NCBI GenBank assembly: GCA_030041495.1
Contig: JASHNT010000124.1
Location: forward strand, 34,597-98,596
Direction of reading: 5' to 3'
Length of the DNA stretch: 64,000 nucleotides
From: Bryobacteraceae bacterium
GTDB lineage: Bacteria > Acidobacteriota > Terriglobia > Bryobacterales > Bryobacteraceae
The first letter of the stretch is position 1; each line of letters starts with the position of its first letter. Positions 25,293 through 35,005 of the stretch are shown here, one piece after another. Under the pieces are notes generated by a model. That model was not told where the DNA came from and ran no database searches. It saw only the letters and a program-made list of their open reading frames with translations. Made by a program: the position numbers and the translations under genes.

Positions 25293-26372
25293 GTGGTCTC
25301 CCGCCGTACGTTCCTCTCCTCGTGCCTGGCAGCAGGTGTGTGCGCGAAGAGCGCGCCGATTGTCACCCTGCCCAAGCCAAGATATTCGACCCTGGCCCTC
25401 GACCTCGTTCACCGTTCCACCGTCATCGACATGCTGGGCCTGCTGACGCTCAACTACAAGAAGCTGGGCATCTGGGAGACCGACCCGGCGCGGTTCCAAC
25501 CCAGCGATTTCCAGCGTCTGAAGGATTCCGGCATCAACATTTTCCATCCCGCCGTCGGCTTCGTCGAAGGGGACATTTACAAGGAGTCCTTGAGAGACAT
25601 CACCGGCTGGAACCTGTTCATCGCCGGCCATCAGGACGACTTCATCCGGATCGATGCGCCCGGAGACATCGAGCATGCGAAGGCCAAGGGAAAAATTGGA
25701 ATCGTCATTGGGCAACAAAATTCCGAGCATTTCCGCACGGTGGATGACGTGGACAAGTTCTACGCCATGGGGCAGAGAGTCTCGCAACTGACGTATCGGG
25801 ACAACCGGATCGGCGGAGGGTCGACGGATCCGAAGAACATCGGGCTTACGCAATACGGCGGCGAGATCGTGCAGCGAATGAATGAACTGGGGATGGCGAT
25901 CGACGTCTCGCATTGCTCAGACCGGACAGCTCTGGACGCGATCGCGGCGTCGAGTAAGCCGGTGCTGGTGACGCACGCCAACTGCCGCGCATTGGTGCCG
26001 GGTAGCGCGCGCTGCCGCACCGACGAGACGATCAAGAAGCTCGCAGCCAAGGGCGGAGTGCTGGGTGTGACCATGGTGCGGATCTTCGTGGGCACCAAGG
26101 GGCGCGTGACGATTGAAGACGTGCTGGACCACATTGAGCATGTCGTCGAGATTGCCGGGATCGAGCACGTGGGCGTGGGGACCGATGTCGATCTGGATGG
26201 GCGCGACCGCGCGGGCGCCGAAAAGCGCAGCGATTTGGACGGGCTAGTTTACTCGAACAAGATCTACGAGCTCACCGAAGGCCTGATCCGGCGCAAATAC
26301 AGCCAGCAGAACATCGAACTGATCCTGGGCAAAAATTTCGAGCGGGCTCTGGGCGAGATCTGGAAAGCCTGA
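25293..26372 (+). CDS. membrane dipeptidase-like (peptidase M19) protein, Tat-type signal
   Basis: From GTG at 25293 the product has 359 residues and begins VVSRRTFLSSCLAAGVCA, a twin-arginine-like signal. The M19 pattern follows: HRSTVIDML in place of the usual HxDL metal motif, IGQQNSEHF, AIDVSHCSDRTALDAI, KPVLVTHANCRAL with a metal His, and GIEHVGVGTDVDLDG. M19 enzymes hydrolyse dipeptides or amides with two zinc ions. The first motif carries HRS rather than H-x-D, so the metal site may differ. An upstream ATG at 25227 adds a segment without signal character. The gene ends 1 nt before the convergent tig stop. Confidence 0.82.
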   Translation: MVSRRTFLSSCLAAGVCAKSAPIVTLPKPRYSTLALDLVHRSTVIDMLGLLTLNYKKLGIWETDPARFQPSDFQRLKDSGINIFHPAVGFVEGDIYKESLRDITGWNLFIAGHQDDFIRIDAPGDIEHAKAKGKIGIVIGQQNSEHFRTVDDVDKFYAMGQRVSQLTYRDNRIGGGSTDPKNIGLTQYGGEIVQRMNELGMAIDVSHCSDRTALDAIAASSKPVLVTHANCRALVPGSARCRTDETIKKLAAKGGVLGVTMVRIFVGTKGRVTIEDVLDHIEHVVEIAGIEHVGVGTDVDLDGRDRAGAEKRSDLDGLVYSNKIYELTEGLIRRKYSQQNIELILGKNFERALGEIWKA

Positions 26373-26373
26373 A

Positions 26374-27690
26374 CTATTCGGATTGAGCTTCGGGCTCTGA
26401 TCCCTCGCCCGCTGATTCTTCGGGCTCCGGTCCCGCTTCCTTGCGAGCCTTCTCAAACAGCAGGTTCAGCGTTTTCTCCGTGCGGATATTGGCGGCGATC
26501 TTGCCGAGCACGCCTTCCTTCTGAAGCTTGGCGCGCGTGACGGCGACGGCTTCGCGCTGCTGGCGTGCGATGCGCTGCACTTCGCGGTCGACCTCTTCCT
26601 GAGTGGGCGCGATGGCTTCGCGCTCGCCGATTTTATCCAGCAGCAGTGAAGCTTTCACGTCGCGCGCGGCGCGGTCCTTCTGCGCTTCGCGCAGCTTGTG
26701 CCAATCCAGCTTCAGGTCCTTGGTATCGACGCCTTGGGCGGACAGCGTACGCAACTGATTTTCGACGTTGATCTGCACCTGGCGGTCAATGTAAGCATCG
26801 GGCACGGGAAAATCATGCGCGTCGACCAGCTTGTCGAGGAGCTGGTGCTTGGCGTCTTCCTGTGCCCGATGCTCGCGCTCGCGGAAGATGGTTTTGCGGA
26901 TGGTTTCCTTTAGTTCTTCGAGGGTCTGAAAATCGCCCAGATCCTTGGCGAACTCGTCGTTCAGCTCGGGGAGTTCCTTGCGGCGGACGGCCTTGACCGT
27001 GGCGCGGAATTTGACCGTGCGCCCGGCGAGCTGTTTGCGCTCGTAGTCTTCCGGGTAGACAACTTCGAATTCCCGCTGTTCATCCGGAGACGCCCCACGC
27101 AGATTTTCCGTGAACACCGGCATGGTAGCTTCATCGCCGAGCTTGACGACCAGCTCGTCCTGTGAAACTTTTTCCGCTACACCCTCCAAGCTTTCGAGCG
27201 CAATCACCGCGTAGTCGCCGCCGGCCAGCGGCCGGGGCTCTTCGTTGACAAATTCGGCCTTCTGATCGCGGAGCTGCTCGATGCGCTGCTCCACGTCGGC
27301 GTCGGTGACTTCGGGCTCGGAGTAGTTGATGGTCAGGCCGAGGTAATCGCCCAAATCGAATTCCGGGGCGACTTCAAATTCGGCCTTGAACTTCAGAGGC
27401 TCACCGGCGTGCATGTGGAGATCGGTGATCTCCGGCCGGCTTACCGGGTGGAGGTTTTCCTTTTCCGCGGCCTCGTTGAAGAAGCGCGGCACCAGCTTTT
27501 CGATGACTTCCTGGCGGATGTCGCCGGCGAAGCGGGTTTTGACCAGACTGAGCGGGGCCTTGCCAGGGCGGAAACCAGGCAGCCTTACTTTGGCCTGGAT
27601 ACCGGCAACGGCCCGCTCGGTTTCTTTCTCGACTTCCGCGGCGGGAATCGTGATTTCAAGAGAATGCTTGCAGCCTTCGATTAGCGCCAC
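26374..27690 (-). CDS. tig: trigger factor, ribosome-associated chaperone and prolyl isomerase
   Basis: The 438-residue product has the N-terminal ribosome-binding domain with the signature VRLPGFRPGKAP around residue 36-47, a central FKBP-like prolyl isomerase domain (GGDYAVIALESLEGVAEK, VVYPEDYERKQLAGRTVKF) and a long helical C-terminal chaperone arm ending in an acidic Glu/Pro-rich tail. It shields nascent chains at the ribosome exit tunnel. In many bacteria tig precedes clpP and clpX, but here it is followed by a convergent gene, and metK lies upstream on the same strand. Confidence 0.95.
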   Translation of the reverse strand: MALIEGCKHSLEITIPAAEVEKETERAVAGIQAKVRLPGFRPGKAPLSLVKTRFAGDIRQEVIEKLVPRFFNEAAEKENLHPVSRPEITDLHMHAGEPLKFKAEFEVAPEFDLGDYLGLTINYSEPEVTDADVEQRIEQLRDQKAEFVNEEPRPLAGGDYAVIALESLEGVAEKVSQDELVVKLGDEATMPVFTENLRGASPDEQREFEVVYPEDYERKQLAGRTVKFRATVKAVRRKELPELNDEFAKDLGDFQTLEELKETIRKTIFREREHRAQEDAKHQLLDKLVDAHDFPVPDAYIDRQVQINVENQLRTLSAQGVDTKDLKLDWHKLREAQKDRAARDVKASLLLDKIGEREAIAPTQEEVDREVQRIARQQREAVAVTRAKLQKEGVLGKIAANIRTEKTLNLLFEKARKEAGPEPEESAGEGSEPEAQSE

Positions 27691-27728
27691 GATTTGCGAT
27701 CCTGACTTGTGCTAAATGTGCTGAGCGA

Positions 27729-28898
27729 TTATGTGCGCGCGGCGGCCGCGGGTTTGCCGGATTCAGCCAAGACGGCAGCCTTGTCGGTGGCTTCCCACGA
27801 GAAAGTGTCTTCCACGCGGCCGAAGTGCCCGAAGGCAGCGGTTTTGCGGTAAATCGGCCGGCGCAGCTTGAGCGATTCGATCATGCCCTTGGGCGTCAAC
27901 TGGAAGTTGGAGCGGATCAGGCTGACCAAATGCTCTTCGCTCAGAGCGCCGGTGCCGAACGTGTTGACCATGACGGATACCGGCTCAGCCACGCCGATCG
28001 CGTAGGCAAGCTGCACTTCGCAGCGCTTGGCCAACCCGGCTGCAACGATGTTCTTGGCGACGTAGCGGGCCATGTAGCACGCCGAACGATCCACCTTGGT
28101 CGGGTCTTTTCCAGAAAATGCGCCTCCGCCGTGACGGCCCATGCCGCCGTAGGTGTCGACGATGATTTTGCGGCCGGTCAAGCCGGTGTCGCCGTGGGGT
28201 CCGCCGATGACGAAACGGCCGGTGGGGTTGATGTGATACTTGGTGCCGGAATCGACCATCGCGGAAGGGACCACGGGATCGATGATGTGCTTCTTGACGT
28301 CGGCGCGGAGCTGCTCCGTGGTGACGTCGTCATCGTGTTGGGTGGAGACCACCACTGCGTCGATGCGCTTGGGCTGGCCGTGCACGTATTCGACGCTGAC
28401 CTGGCTCTTGCCGTCGGGGCGCAGATAGCTGAGCTTGCCGAAGCGGCGGATCTCGCTCAACTGGCGGCACAGCTTGTGGGCCATCATGATGGGCAGAGGC
28501 ATCAGCTCTTCGGTTTCGTCGCAGGCGTAGCCGAACATCAGGCCCTGGTCGCCGGCGCCGCCGGTATCCACGCCCATCGCGATATCGGGCGATTGCGTCT
28601 GGATGGCGTTCAGGATGCCGCAGGTCTTGGCGTCGTAGCCCATTTTGGCGTCGGTGAAGCCGATGTCGGCGATGACTTCGCGCGCCAGCTTCGGCACGTC
28701 CAGCACCGACTTGGTGGTGATTTCACCCGCCACTACGCAGAGGCCGGTGGTGACCAGCGTTTCGCAGGCCACACGGCCGGTGGGGTCGCCGGCCAGCACG
28801 GCGTCAAGCACCGCATCCGAAATCTGATCCGCCATCTTGTCCGGGTGGCCTTCGGTCACCGATTCGGACGTGAAAATGTGTCGCATAGTATCTGCCAC
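27729..28898 (-). CDS. metK: S-adenosylmethionine synthetase
   Basis: The ~389-residue product contains [20 protein letters not shown], the methionine/ATP site, [20 protein letters not shown] and [20 protein letters not shown], both PROSITE-type MetK signatures. It makes SAM from methionine and ATP. The GTG at 28898 is chosen because GGAGG lies nine nucleotides upstream; the inner ATG at 28886, which gives the classical MRHIFTSES start, is 21 nt from that site. It is divergent from ahcY, the SAH hydrolase, so both halves of the methyl cycle meet here. No SAM riboswitch was found in the leader. Confidence 0.95.
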   Translation of the reverse strand: MADTMRHIFTSESVTEGHPDKMADQISDAVLDAVLAGDPTGRVACETLVTTGLCVVAGEITTKSVLDVPKLAREVIADIGFTDAKMGYDAKTCGILNAIQTQSPDIAMGVDTGGAGDQGLMFGYACDETEELMPLPIMMAHKLCRQLSEIRRFGKLSYLRPDGKSQVSVEYVHGQPKRIDAVVVSTQHDDDVTTEQLRADVKKHIIDPVVPSAMVDSGTKYHINPTGRFVIGGPHGDTGLTGRKIIVDTYGGMGRHGGGAFSGKDPTKVDRSACYMARYVAKNIVAAGLAKRCEVQLAYAIGVAEPVSVMVNTFGTGALSEEHLVSLIRSNFQLTPKGMIESLKLRRPIYRKTAAFGHFGRVEDTFSWEATDKAAVLAESGKPAAAART

Positions 28899-29055
28899 TT
28901 CGCCAATCCTCCACAATGCTCAGAGTCCCGCCGCTCCAACACGGCCGGGAGGTTTATTTCAGGTCTACAGTGAAGAAACCCAAAATGGATAGTCTAACAC
29001 ACGCTTTGCATGCATGTGTATTAAGATGGAGGTTTATCTTTTCCCGAGGAGAACA

Positions 29056-30483
<1,428 letters not shown>

Positions 30484-30508
30484 GCTGCTTCGGGCGTGAA
30501 GAAAACGG

Positions 30509-30540
30509 GGCCGGTCCGAAAGGGCCGGCCTTTTGTGTTT
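30509..30540 (+). terminator. rho-independent terminator of ahcY
   Basis: GGCCGGTCC pairs with GGGCCGGCC over 9 bp (one G-T pair) around a GAAA tetraloop, followed at once by TTTTGTGTTT. It lies 26 nt after the ahcY stop codon. Confidence 0.9.
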
Positions 30541-30586
30541 GGTAGGCTCAGGCGAGCGGCGAATTATAGAAGTTGCGAGGTGAATT

Positions 30587-31362
30587 ATGCTCGGAACGTG
30601 CAAGCTGTGCCTCTCCGACAATCAGGAGCTCCAGAAAAGCCATTTCGTGTCTCGGAAGCTCTACTATTCCGGCGGCAAGCCGTTGGAGTTCGTGATGGGA
30701 AGCGAAGTTGGGTTCAAGCCCGCCGAGTTGGCTGCACCGCTGCTTTGCAGGAGATGCGAGGAAAGATTCAGCAGGCGTGGCGAGGAGAAGTACTTAAGCA
30801 CGTGAAACCAAAATATGTTCTTAAGCGCATGCCGTTAAGTAACCTGATGGCCGTGGCGTGGTCGCGGGATAGCGACCCCACCGCAACGCGGTTCGACGCG
30901 CGAGATTTCAATATCGACACGGAGAAGTTTGCGTATTTCGCGTTGAGCGTCGTTTGGCGCCGAGCCGTGCACGAATGGAATAAGGATATCCCTCGATGGG
31001 AACTCGGCCGGTTCGCGGAAATCATGAGACGGTACTTAGCGGACGAGGACGCCCCGTTCCCTCAACATACGGTGGTGATCGTGATGGTTTGCAGCGATCA
31101 GTCACCGAGACGGACTTGGTCCGTGCCCCACGAAGCGCGCGACAACTTGGGTTGTCTGGATTTCGCTTTTGACGTTAGGGGGATCCGTTTCCGCGTCATG
31201 ATGGGGCAGGTACCCGCAGCGTACAGGAGCATGAACATCAAAGCCCCGTATTGTCCGATACTGTACGCAGACCGCCAGAGACGGCAGGATGAAGCCTGGA
31301 GGCTTATACGGCAGAGAGCGGGTGAAGATAGCCAGGCACGACGGAGTGGCGTCACTTCTTGA
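30587..31362 (+). pseudogene. zinc-finger/HNH-like protein gene split by a frameshift
   Basis: The first frame reads MLGTCKLCLSDNQELQKSHF, then LLCRRCEERFSRRGEEKYL and stops at about 30805. From about 30795 the coding pattern continues in another frame as KHVKPKYVLKRMPLSN, FAYFALSVVWRRAVHEWNK and further to 31362. The CxLC...SHF...LLCxxCExRFS...GE pattern is a zinc-binding family seen as single proteins of about 250-300 residues, so this was one gene. No slippery heptamer is visible at the junction, so mutation or a sequencing error is more likely than programmed frameshifting. Function unknown, with nuclease-like Cys/His motifs. Confidence 0.7.
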
Positions 31363-31406
31363 GTGGGTTACCGCCACGGCAGGAACTAAGGCGGCTGGGG
31401 GTGGCG

Positions 31407-31625
31407 TTAGATATTGAGGTCGAGGCCGCGAAACGGGGACTCAGCGAACAATTGCGCCAGGCTCTTGCGGCCGGCTGGACGCCGGCCCGCCTGCGGCTTC
31501 GCCTGGACGTGAGCGGCTTCTTCGAGCAGGCTGGTCGCGTAGTTGTCGACAGTCATGCCATGCTGGGCGGCCTGGCGGGCAAGCTCGTCCTTTACCTCGG
31601 GCCGAATGTCCAAAGTGATGATCAT
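31407..31625 (-). CDS. orphan antitoxin-like small protein
   Basis: The 72-residue product begins MIITLDIRPEVKDELARQAA, followed by GMTVDNYATSLLEEA and a C-terminal SLAQLFAESPFRGLDLNI. This is the build of ribbon-helix-helix/VapB-like antitoxins whose C-terminal tail binds a toxin. No toxin gene flanks it on either side. ATG at 31625 follows GAGG (rc of CCTC) at proper distance; the longer frame to 31709 is not needed. It lies between the broken zinc-finger gene and the DUF4097-like gene. Confidence 0.65.
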   Translation of the reverse strand: MIITLDIRPEVKDELARQAAQHGMTVDNYATSLLEEAAHVQAKPQAGRRPAGRKSLAQLFAESPFRGLDLNI

Positions 31626-31748
31626 GATTGCCTCCTCGCTACAAATTGTAACCCGCGGGGCAGCGGCGAAAAAAATCGCAACCGGCAGTCCCGCACCGTG
31701 CGTAACCATCTGGCAGAACGCCGGTATTACGACCCAGGAGGCTCACCC

Positions 31749-32573
31749 ATGAAGATTGCCGCCATTGCGCTGGCCACTACAGTACTGGTTCCGCTAACCC
31801 TGCCCGGCCAGATGCGGGACAACCGCGACAAGGAGTTGGCTTGCCAGGATTACAGCTATCCAGGCTCATGGAGATTCAATCGCTTCGAGGCGCATCGTTG
31901 CGACATCCGGGAGCAGACCGTGCCGGCGACCGGCCGCATCAGGGTAGATCCGGGGCGCAACGGCGGCGTGACGATCAAGGGCTGGACCCGCAACGACGTG
32001 CTGGTGCGGTCGCGCATCGATGTGTGGGCGCGGCGGGATTCAAATGCGGCGATGCTGCTGAATGAGGTCCACATCGATACATCGAATGGTTCGGTGACGG
32101 CTTCCGGACCATCGAATTGGGACGACGAAGGATGGTCGGTGAGTTACGAGATCTTCGTTCCGCGCAAAACCGGCGTGGAAGCCCGAGCGGTTAACGGCGG
32201 CCTGAGCGTCTCCGACGTGGACGGCACGATACATCTGGAGACCACCAATGGAGGCATCAACCTGGCTCGCGTTGCGGGCGATGTCAGCGGCGAGACGCGG
32301 AACGGCGGCGTGAACGTGGAACTGGAAGGCAACACGTGGCGCGGAAAGCAGCTCGAGGTGGAGACCAAGAACGGCGGAGTCTCAGTCTCCGTGCCGTCCA
32401 ACTACTCGGCGCGTGTCCAAGCGGAAACGGTCAACGGACGCTTGAGCTCCGATATTCCAGTGACCGTGCAGGGCTGGCTCCGCCGCCAGAGCCTGGACGG
32501 AACCATCGGCTCCGGCGGGCCTCTGATCCATGTCAGCACGATTAATGGCGGAGTGGTTTTAAGACGCAGCTAG
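31749..32573 (+). CDS. secreted DUF4097-like beta-helix/adhesin-type protein
   Basis: The 274-residue product has a signal peptide (to about residue 20) and then a run of short repeated beta strands with the phrase NGGV/NGGI: RNGGVTIKGW, VNGGLSVSDVDG, TNGGINLARVAG, RNGGVNVELEGN, KNGGVSVSVPSN and INGGVVLRRS. This is the DUF4097-type right-handed repeat in which each turn ends in Asn-Gly-Gly. Such proteins are usually envelope-associated with no known activity. ATG at 31749 has GGAGG upstream and starts the signal peptide; upstream in-frame sequence is antisense to the antitoxin-like gene. Confidence 0.8.
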   Translation: MKIAAIALATTVLVPLTLPGQMRDNRDKELACQDYSYPGSWRFNRFEAHRCDIREQTVPATGRIRVDPGRNGGVTIKGWTRNDVLVRSRIDVWARRDSNAAMLLNEVHIDTSNGSVTASGPSNWDDEGWSVSYEIFVPRKTGVEARAVNGGLSVSDVDGTIHLETTNGGINLARVAGDVSGETRNGGVNVELEGNTWRGKQLEVETKNGGVSVSVPSNYSARVQAETVNGRLSSDIPVTVQGWLRRQSLDGTIGSGGPLIHVSTINGGVVLRRS

Positions 32574-32600
32574 CACGGAATATTGGCGCCGAAAAAGTGG

Positions 32601-32606
32601 TATATA
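32601..32606 (+). promoter_or_regulatory. -10-like box (TATATA) 7 nt before the POTRA protein start
   Basis: TATATA ends seven nucleotides before ATG at 32614 and no Shine-Dalgarno sequence is present, again compatible with leaderless transcription. Confidence 0.35.
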
Positions 32607-32613
32607 GACTTTA

Positions 32614-33879
32614 ATGGCGCGTCATTTCCCCCTCACGGTCGTTGCAAGCTGCGTCGCGCTGATCATGCCTGCGCTGGCGCAGCAACTTCTCATCGTCGAT
32701 ATTCAGGTCACCGGCAACGCGCGGCTGCCGAGCGCGGCGATCATCGCCGCCAGCGGGCTAGCACGCGGCCAAACCGCGACGCCAAAAGACTTTGACGCGG
32801 CGATGGCTCGCTTAGACAATACTGGCTTGTTCACGTCGCTTGCCTATCGCTACGACCCGAAGACCATGGGTGAAAAATCGGGTTACGCGGTAACCCTGCA
32901 GGTCGCCGAGGCGCAGACGGTCAGCGGGGTGCGCTTGGATATTCCGGGCGTAGAGGAAAACGAAATTTGGCAGGAAATCAGGAAAGAGGACGGCCTGATC
33001 GACACCCGGATACCCGCCCGGCAAGAAGCCGTGGACTATTACAAGGGCGCGATCAAGGCGGCGCTCCATAAACTCAATCACGACCAGGACCTTGTCGCCA
33101 AGAACGAGGTCGACTTGGGAACCGGGAAGCGAATACTAATCTTTCAGAGCGCAAATCTTCCCAAGATCGCGGGAGTCACGTTTGAGGGCAACCAATTGAT
33201 CGACAGCCGGACCCTGCAGGAGTCTCTGACTCGCGCCTCATTCCTTGGGGAAAGCTACACGGAGAGTTATGTCCGCGTCCTGCTGGACGCGAACGTGACG
33301 CCGCTGTATGAGGAACGTGGCCATCTCACGGTGAAGTTTCCGCGGGTGCGCATTACGCCGGCGGCGGAGGGTGTCACGGTCTCCGTTGGCGTAGACGAGG
33401 GGCCGGAAAGGACTCTTGGAGCAGTGCAACTTACCGCCAAGGAATCCATCCCCACCGATCAGATGCTAGCAGCGGCGAAATTTCGGGAAAGAAAGCTGGC
33501 GAACTGGAAACAGATCCAAGCTAGCCTGGATGACGCAGAAACCGTTCTCCGGCGCGACGGTTATATGACGGTGGCCGCGCAGGTTGTCCGCGACTATCAC
33601 GACGAAGACCGCGTGGTCGACTTGACTGTCAACGTCGATAAGGGGAAGCAGTATTTCTTTGGCTCCCTGGAGCTCGCCGGATTCGATCCCGGCAATGAAG
33701 CCTCCGCTCATGGCCTTTGGCAGCTAGCCGAAGGCGCGCCGATGAATCCGCTGTACGTGGACGACTACCTCCGTTCACTCGGCAAGACTTTCAAGGAGAT
33801 CAAGTCGTTCTCGACGCAGTACCGGCTGCGGAAAGACACCAACATCATGGACGTGGTGGTTAAGGTAACGATGCGCTAG
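32614..33879 (+). CDS. POTRA-domain outer-membrane assembly-like protein without beta-barrel
   Basis: The 421-residue product has a signal peptide (MARHFPLTVVASCVALIMPALA) and about four to five POTRA-like alpha/beta repeats, for example LLIVDIQVTGNARLPSAAII, KIAGVTFEGNQLIDSRTLQE, RTLGAVQLTAKESIPTDQML and YFFGSLELAGFDPGNEA. It ends after the last repeat, so the 16-strand barrel of BamA/TamA is absent. It may be a soluble periplasmic helper of outer-membrane assembly. Its 3' end overlaps the convergent ackA gene by 20 nt. Confidence 0.8.
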   Translation: MARHFPLTVVASCVALIMPALAQQLLIVDIQVTGNARLPSAAIIAASGLARGQTATPKDFDAAMARLDNTGLFTSLAYRYDPKTMGEKSGYAVTLQVAEAQTVSGVRLDIPGVEENEIWQEIRKEDGLIDTRIPARQEAVDYYKGAIKAALHKLNHDQDLVAKNEVDLGTGKRILIFQSANLPKIAGVTFEGNQLIDSRTLQESLTRASFLGESYTESYVRVLLDANVTPLYEERGHLTVKFPRVRITPAAEGVTVSVGVDEGPERTLGAVQLTAKESIPTDQMLAAAKFRERKLANWKQIQASLDDAETVLRRDGYMTVAAQVVRDYHDEDRVVDLTVNVDKGKQYFFGSLELAGFDPGNEASAHGLWQLAEGAPMNPLYVDDYLRSLGKTFKEIKSFSTQYRLRKDTNIMDVVVKVTMR

Positions 33880-35005
33880 CTCCCGCCAGCCTCGCGCACT
33901 CGCGAGCCATTTCCAGCTCCTCATCCGCGCGGATTACCAGTACGCGGACGGCGGAATCCGCGGCGGCGATCTCCACGTCCGGCCGGGCCGGCGCGTTTTT
34001 AGCGGGATCGAGCCGCACACCAACGAATCCGAGCTGCGCGCACAAGCGTTCGCGCAAGGGAGCACAATTTTCCCCAATACCCCCGGTGAAGACGATCGCA
34101 TCCACGCCTCCCAGCACGGCTAGCATCGCTCCGGTTTCGCGGTAGAGGCGATGCACGTAAATATCGAAGGCCAGTTTGGCGCGCGGATTTCCGGCATCCA
34201 TCGCATCGAGAACCGCGCGCATATCGCCCGAGACGCCGGACACGCCCTTCAATCCGGATTCCTGATTGACCACGCGATCGAGCTGCTCCGCGGTGTATCC
34301 GCAATGGCGCAGCAGAAACACGACGATGCCGGGATCGAGCGAACCGCAGCGCGAGCCCATCATCAGGCCGTCGGCGGGCGTGAAACCCATGGTTGTGTCG
34401 ATGCTCTTGCCGCCGCGGATCGCCGCAAGAGAGCAGCCGTTGCCCAGATGGCAGGCGATGAGGCGAAGCGAATCCAGCGGCCGCGCCAGCATGTCCGCGG
34501 CGCGGCGCGAAACGTGAGCGTAATTGATGCCGTGGAATCCGTAGCGCCGAATGCCCCGCTCTTCCCACTCCGAGGGACCGGGATAAGTGTACGCCTCGGG
34601 CGCAAGCGTGGAATGAAATGCGGTATCGAAAACCGCCACCTGGCGCGACGGATCGGGCAGGATCGTGTCCATCGCCGCGATGGCGGCCAGCTCGAGGCGA
34701 TTATGCGCCGGAGCTATCTCCGCGTTTTCCGCAATCGCCGCGCGGACTTCCGGCGTGACCCAAGTGGTCTGGCGATGCTTTGGACCGGCGTGGACGATGC
34801 GGTGCGCGACCGCGTCGATTACCTTCGGCCCTCCCGTCTCCCGCCAAATCGGCTCCAGTGTCTCCGGCAATACCCGCGCCACATCCTCAACGGAAGCAAT
34901 CTCGCCCTGAACCCGCTGCTTCTCGGCTACCCGGCCCTGTGAATCGGCTTCACCATACCAGCACTTAATGCTGCTGGATCCGACGTTAATGGCTAAGATG
35001 CGCAC
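33860..35005 (-). CDS. ackA: acetate kinase
   Basis: The 381-residue product begins [20 protein letters not shown] with the N-terminal NxGSSS motif, and has [65 protein letters not shown] and [14 protein letters not shown], all AckA signatures. It makes ATP and acetate from acetyl phosphate and ADP. The GTG at 35005 overlaps the end of the phosphoketolase gene by 20 nt, so the two are translationally coupled. Phosphoketolase supplies acetyl phosphate, making a short energy-yielding route. Slightly shorter than the usual ~400 residues. Confidence 0.95.
   Translation of the reverse strand: MRILAINVGSSSIKCWYGEADSQGRVAEKQRVQGEIASVEDVARVLPETLEPIWRETGGPKVIDAVAHRIVHAGPKHRQTTWVTPEVRAAIAENAEIAPAHNRLELAAIAAMDTILPDPSRQVAVFDTAFHSTLAPEAYTYPGPSEWEERGIRRYGFHGINYAHVSRRAADMLARPLDSLRLIACHLGNGCSLAAIRGGKSIDTTMGFTPADGLMMGSRCGSLDPGIVVFLLRHCGYTAEQLDRVVNQESGLKGVSGVSGDMRAVLDAMDAGNPRAKLAFDIYVHRLYRETGAMLAVLGGVDAIVFTGGIGENCAPLRERLCAQLGFVGVRLDPAKNAPARPDVEIAAADSAVRVLVIRADEELEMARECARLAGASASLP

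Noticed and set aside
28899..29055. Possible SAM or SAH riboswitch between metK and ahcY
   Set aside because: The 157-nt divergent region has a small GC hairpin (near 28925-28950) and a TGCATGCA palindrome, but I could not build any known SAM or SAH aptamer from either strand.
30790..30805. Programmed ribosomal frameshift in the zinc-finger gene
   Set aside because: The junction has no X-XXY-YYZ slippery heptamer, no obvious downstream pseudoknot, and mutation is the simpler explanation.
31359..31748. N-terminal extension of the DUF4097-like protein
   Set aside because: The upstream in-frame part is antisense to the antitoxin-like gene, while ATG at 31749 has GGAGG before it and begins a signal peptide.
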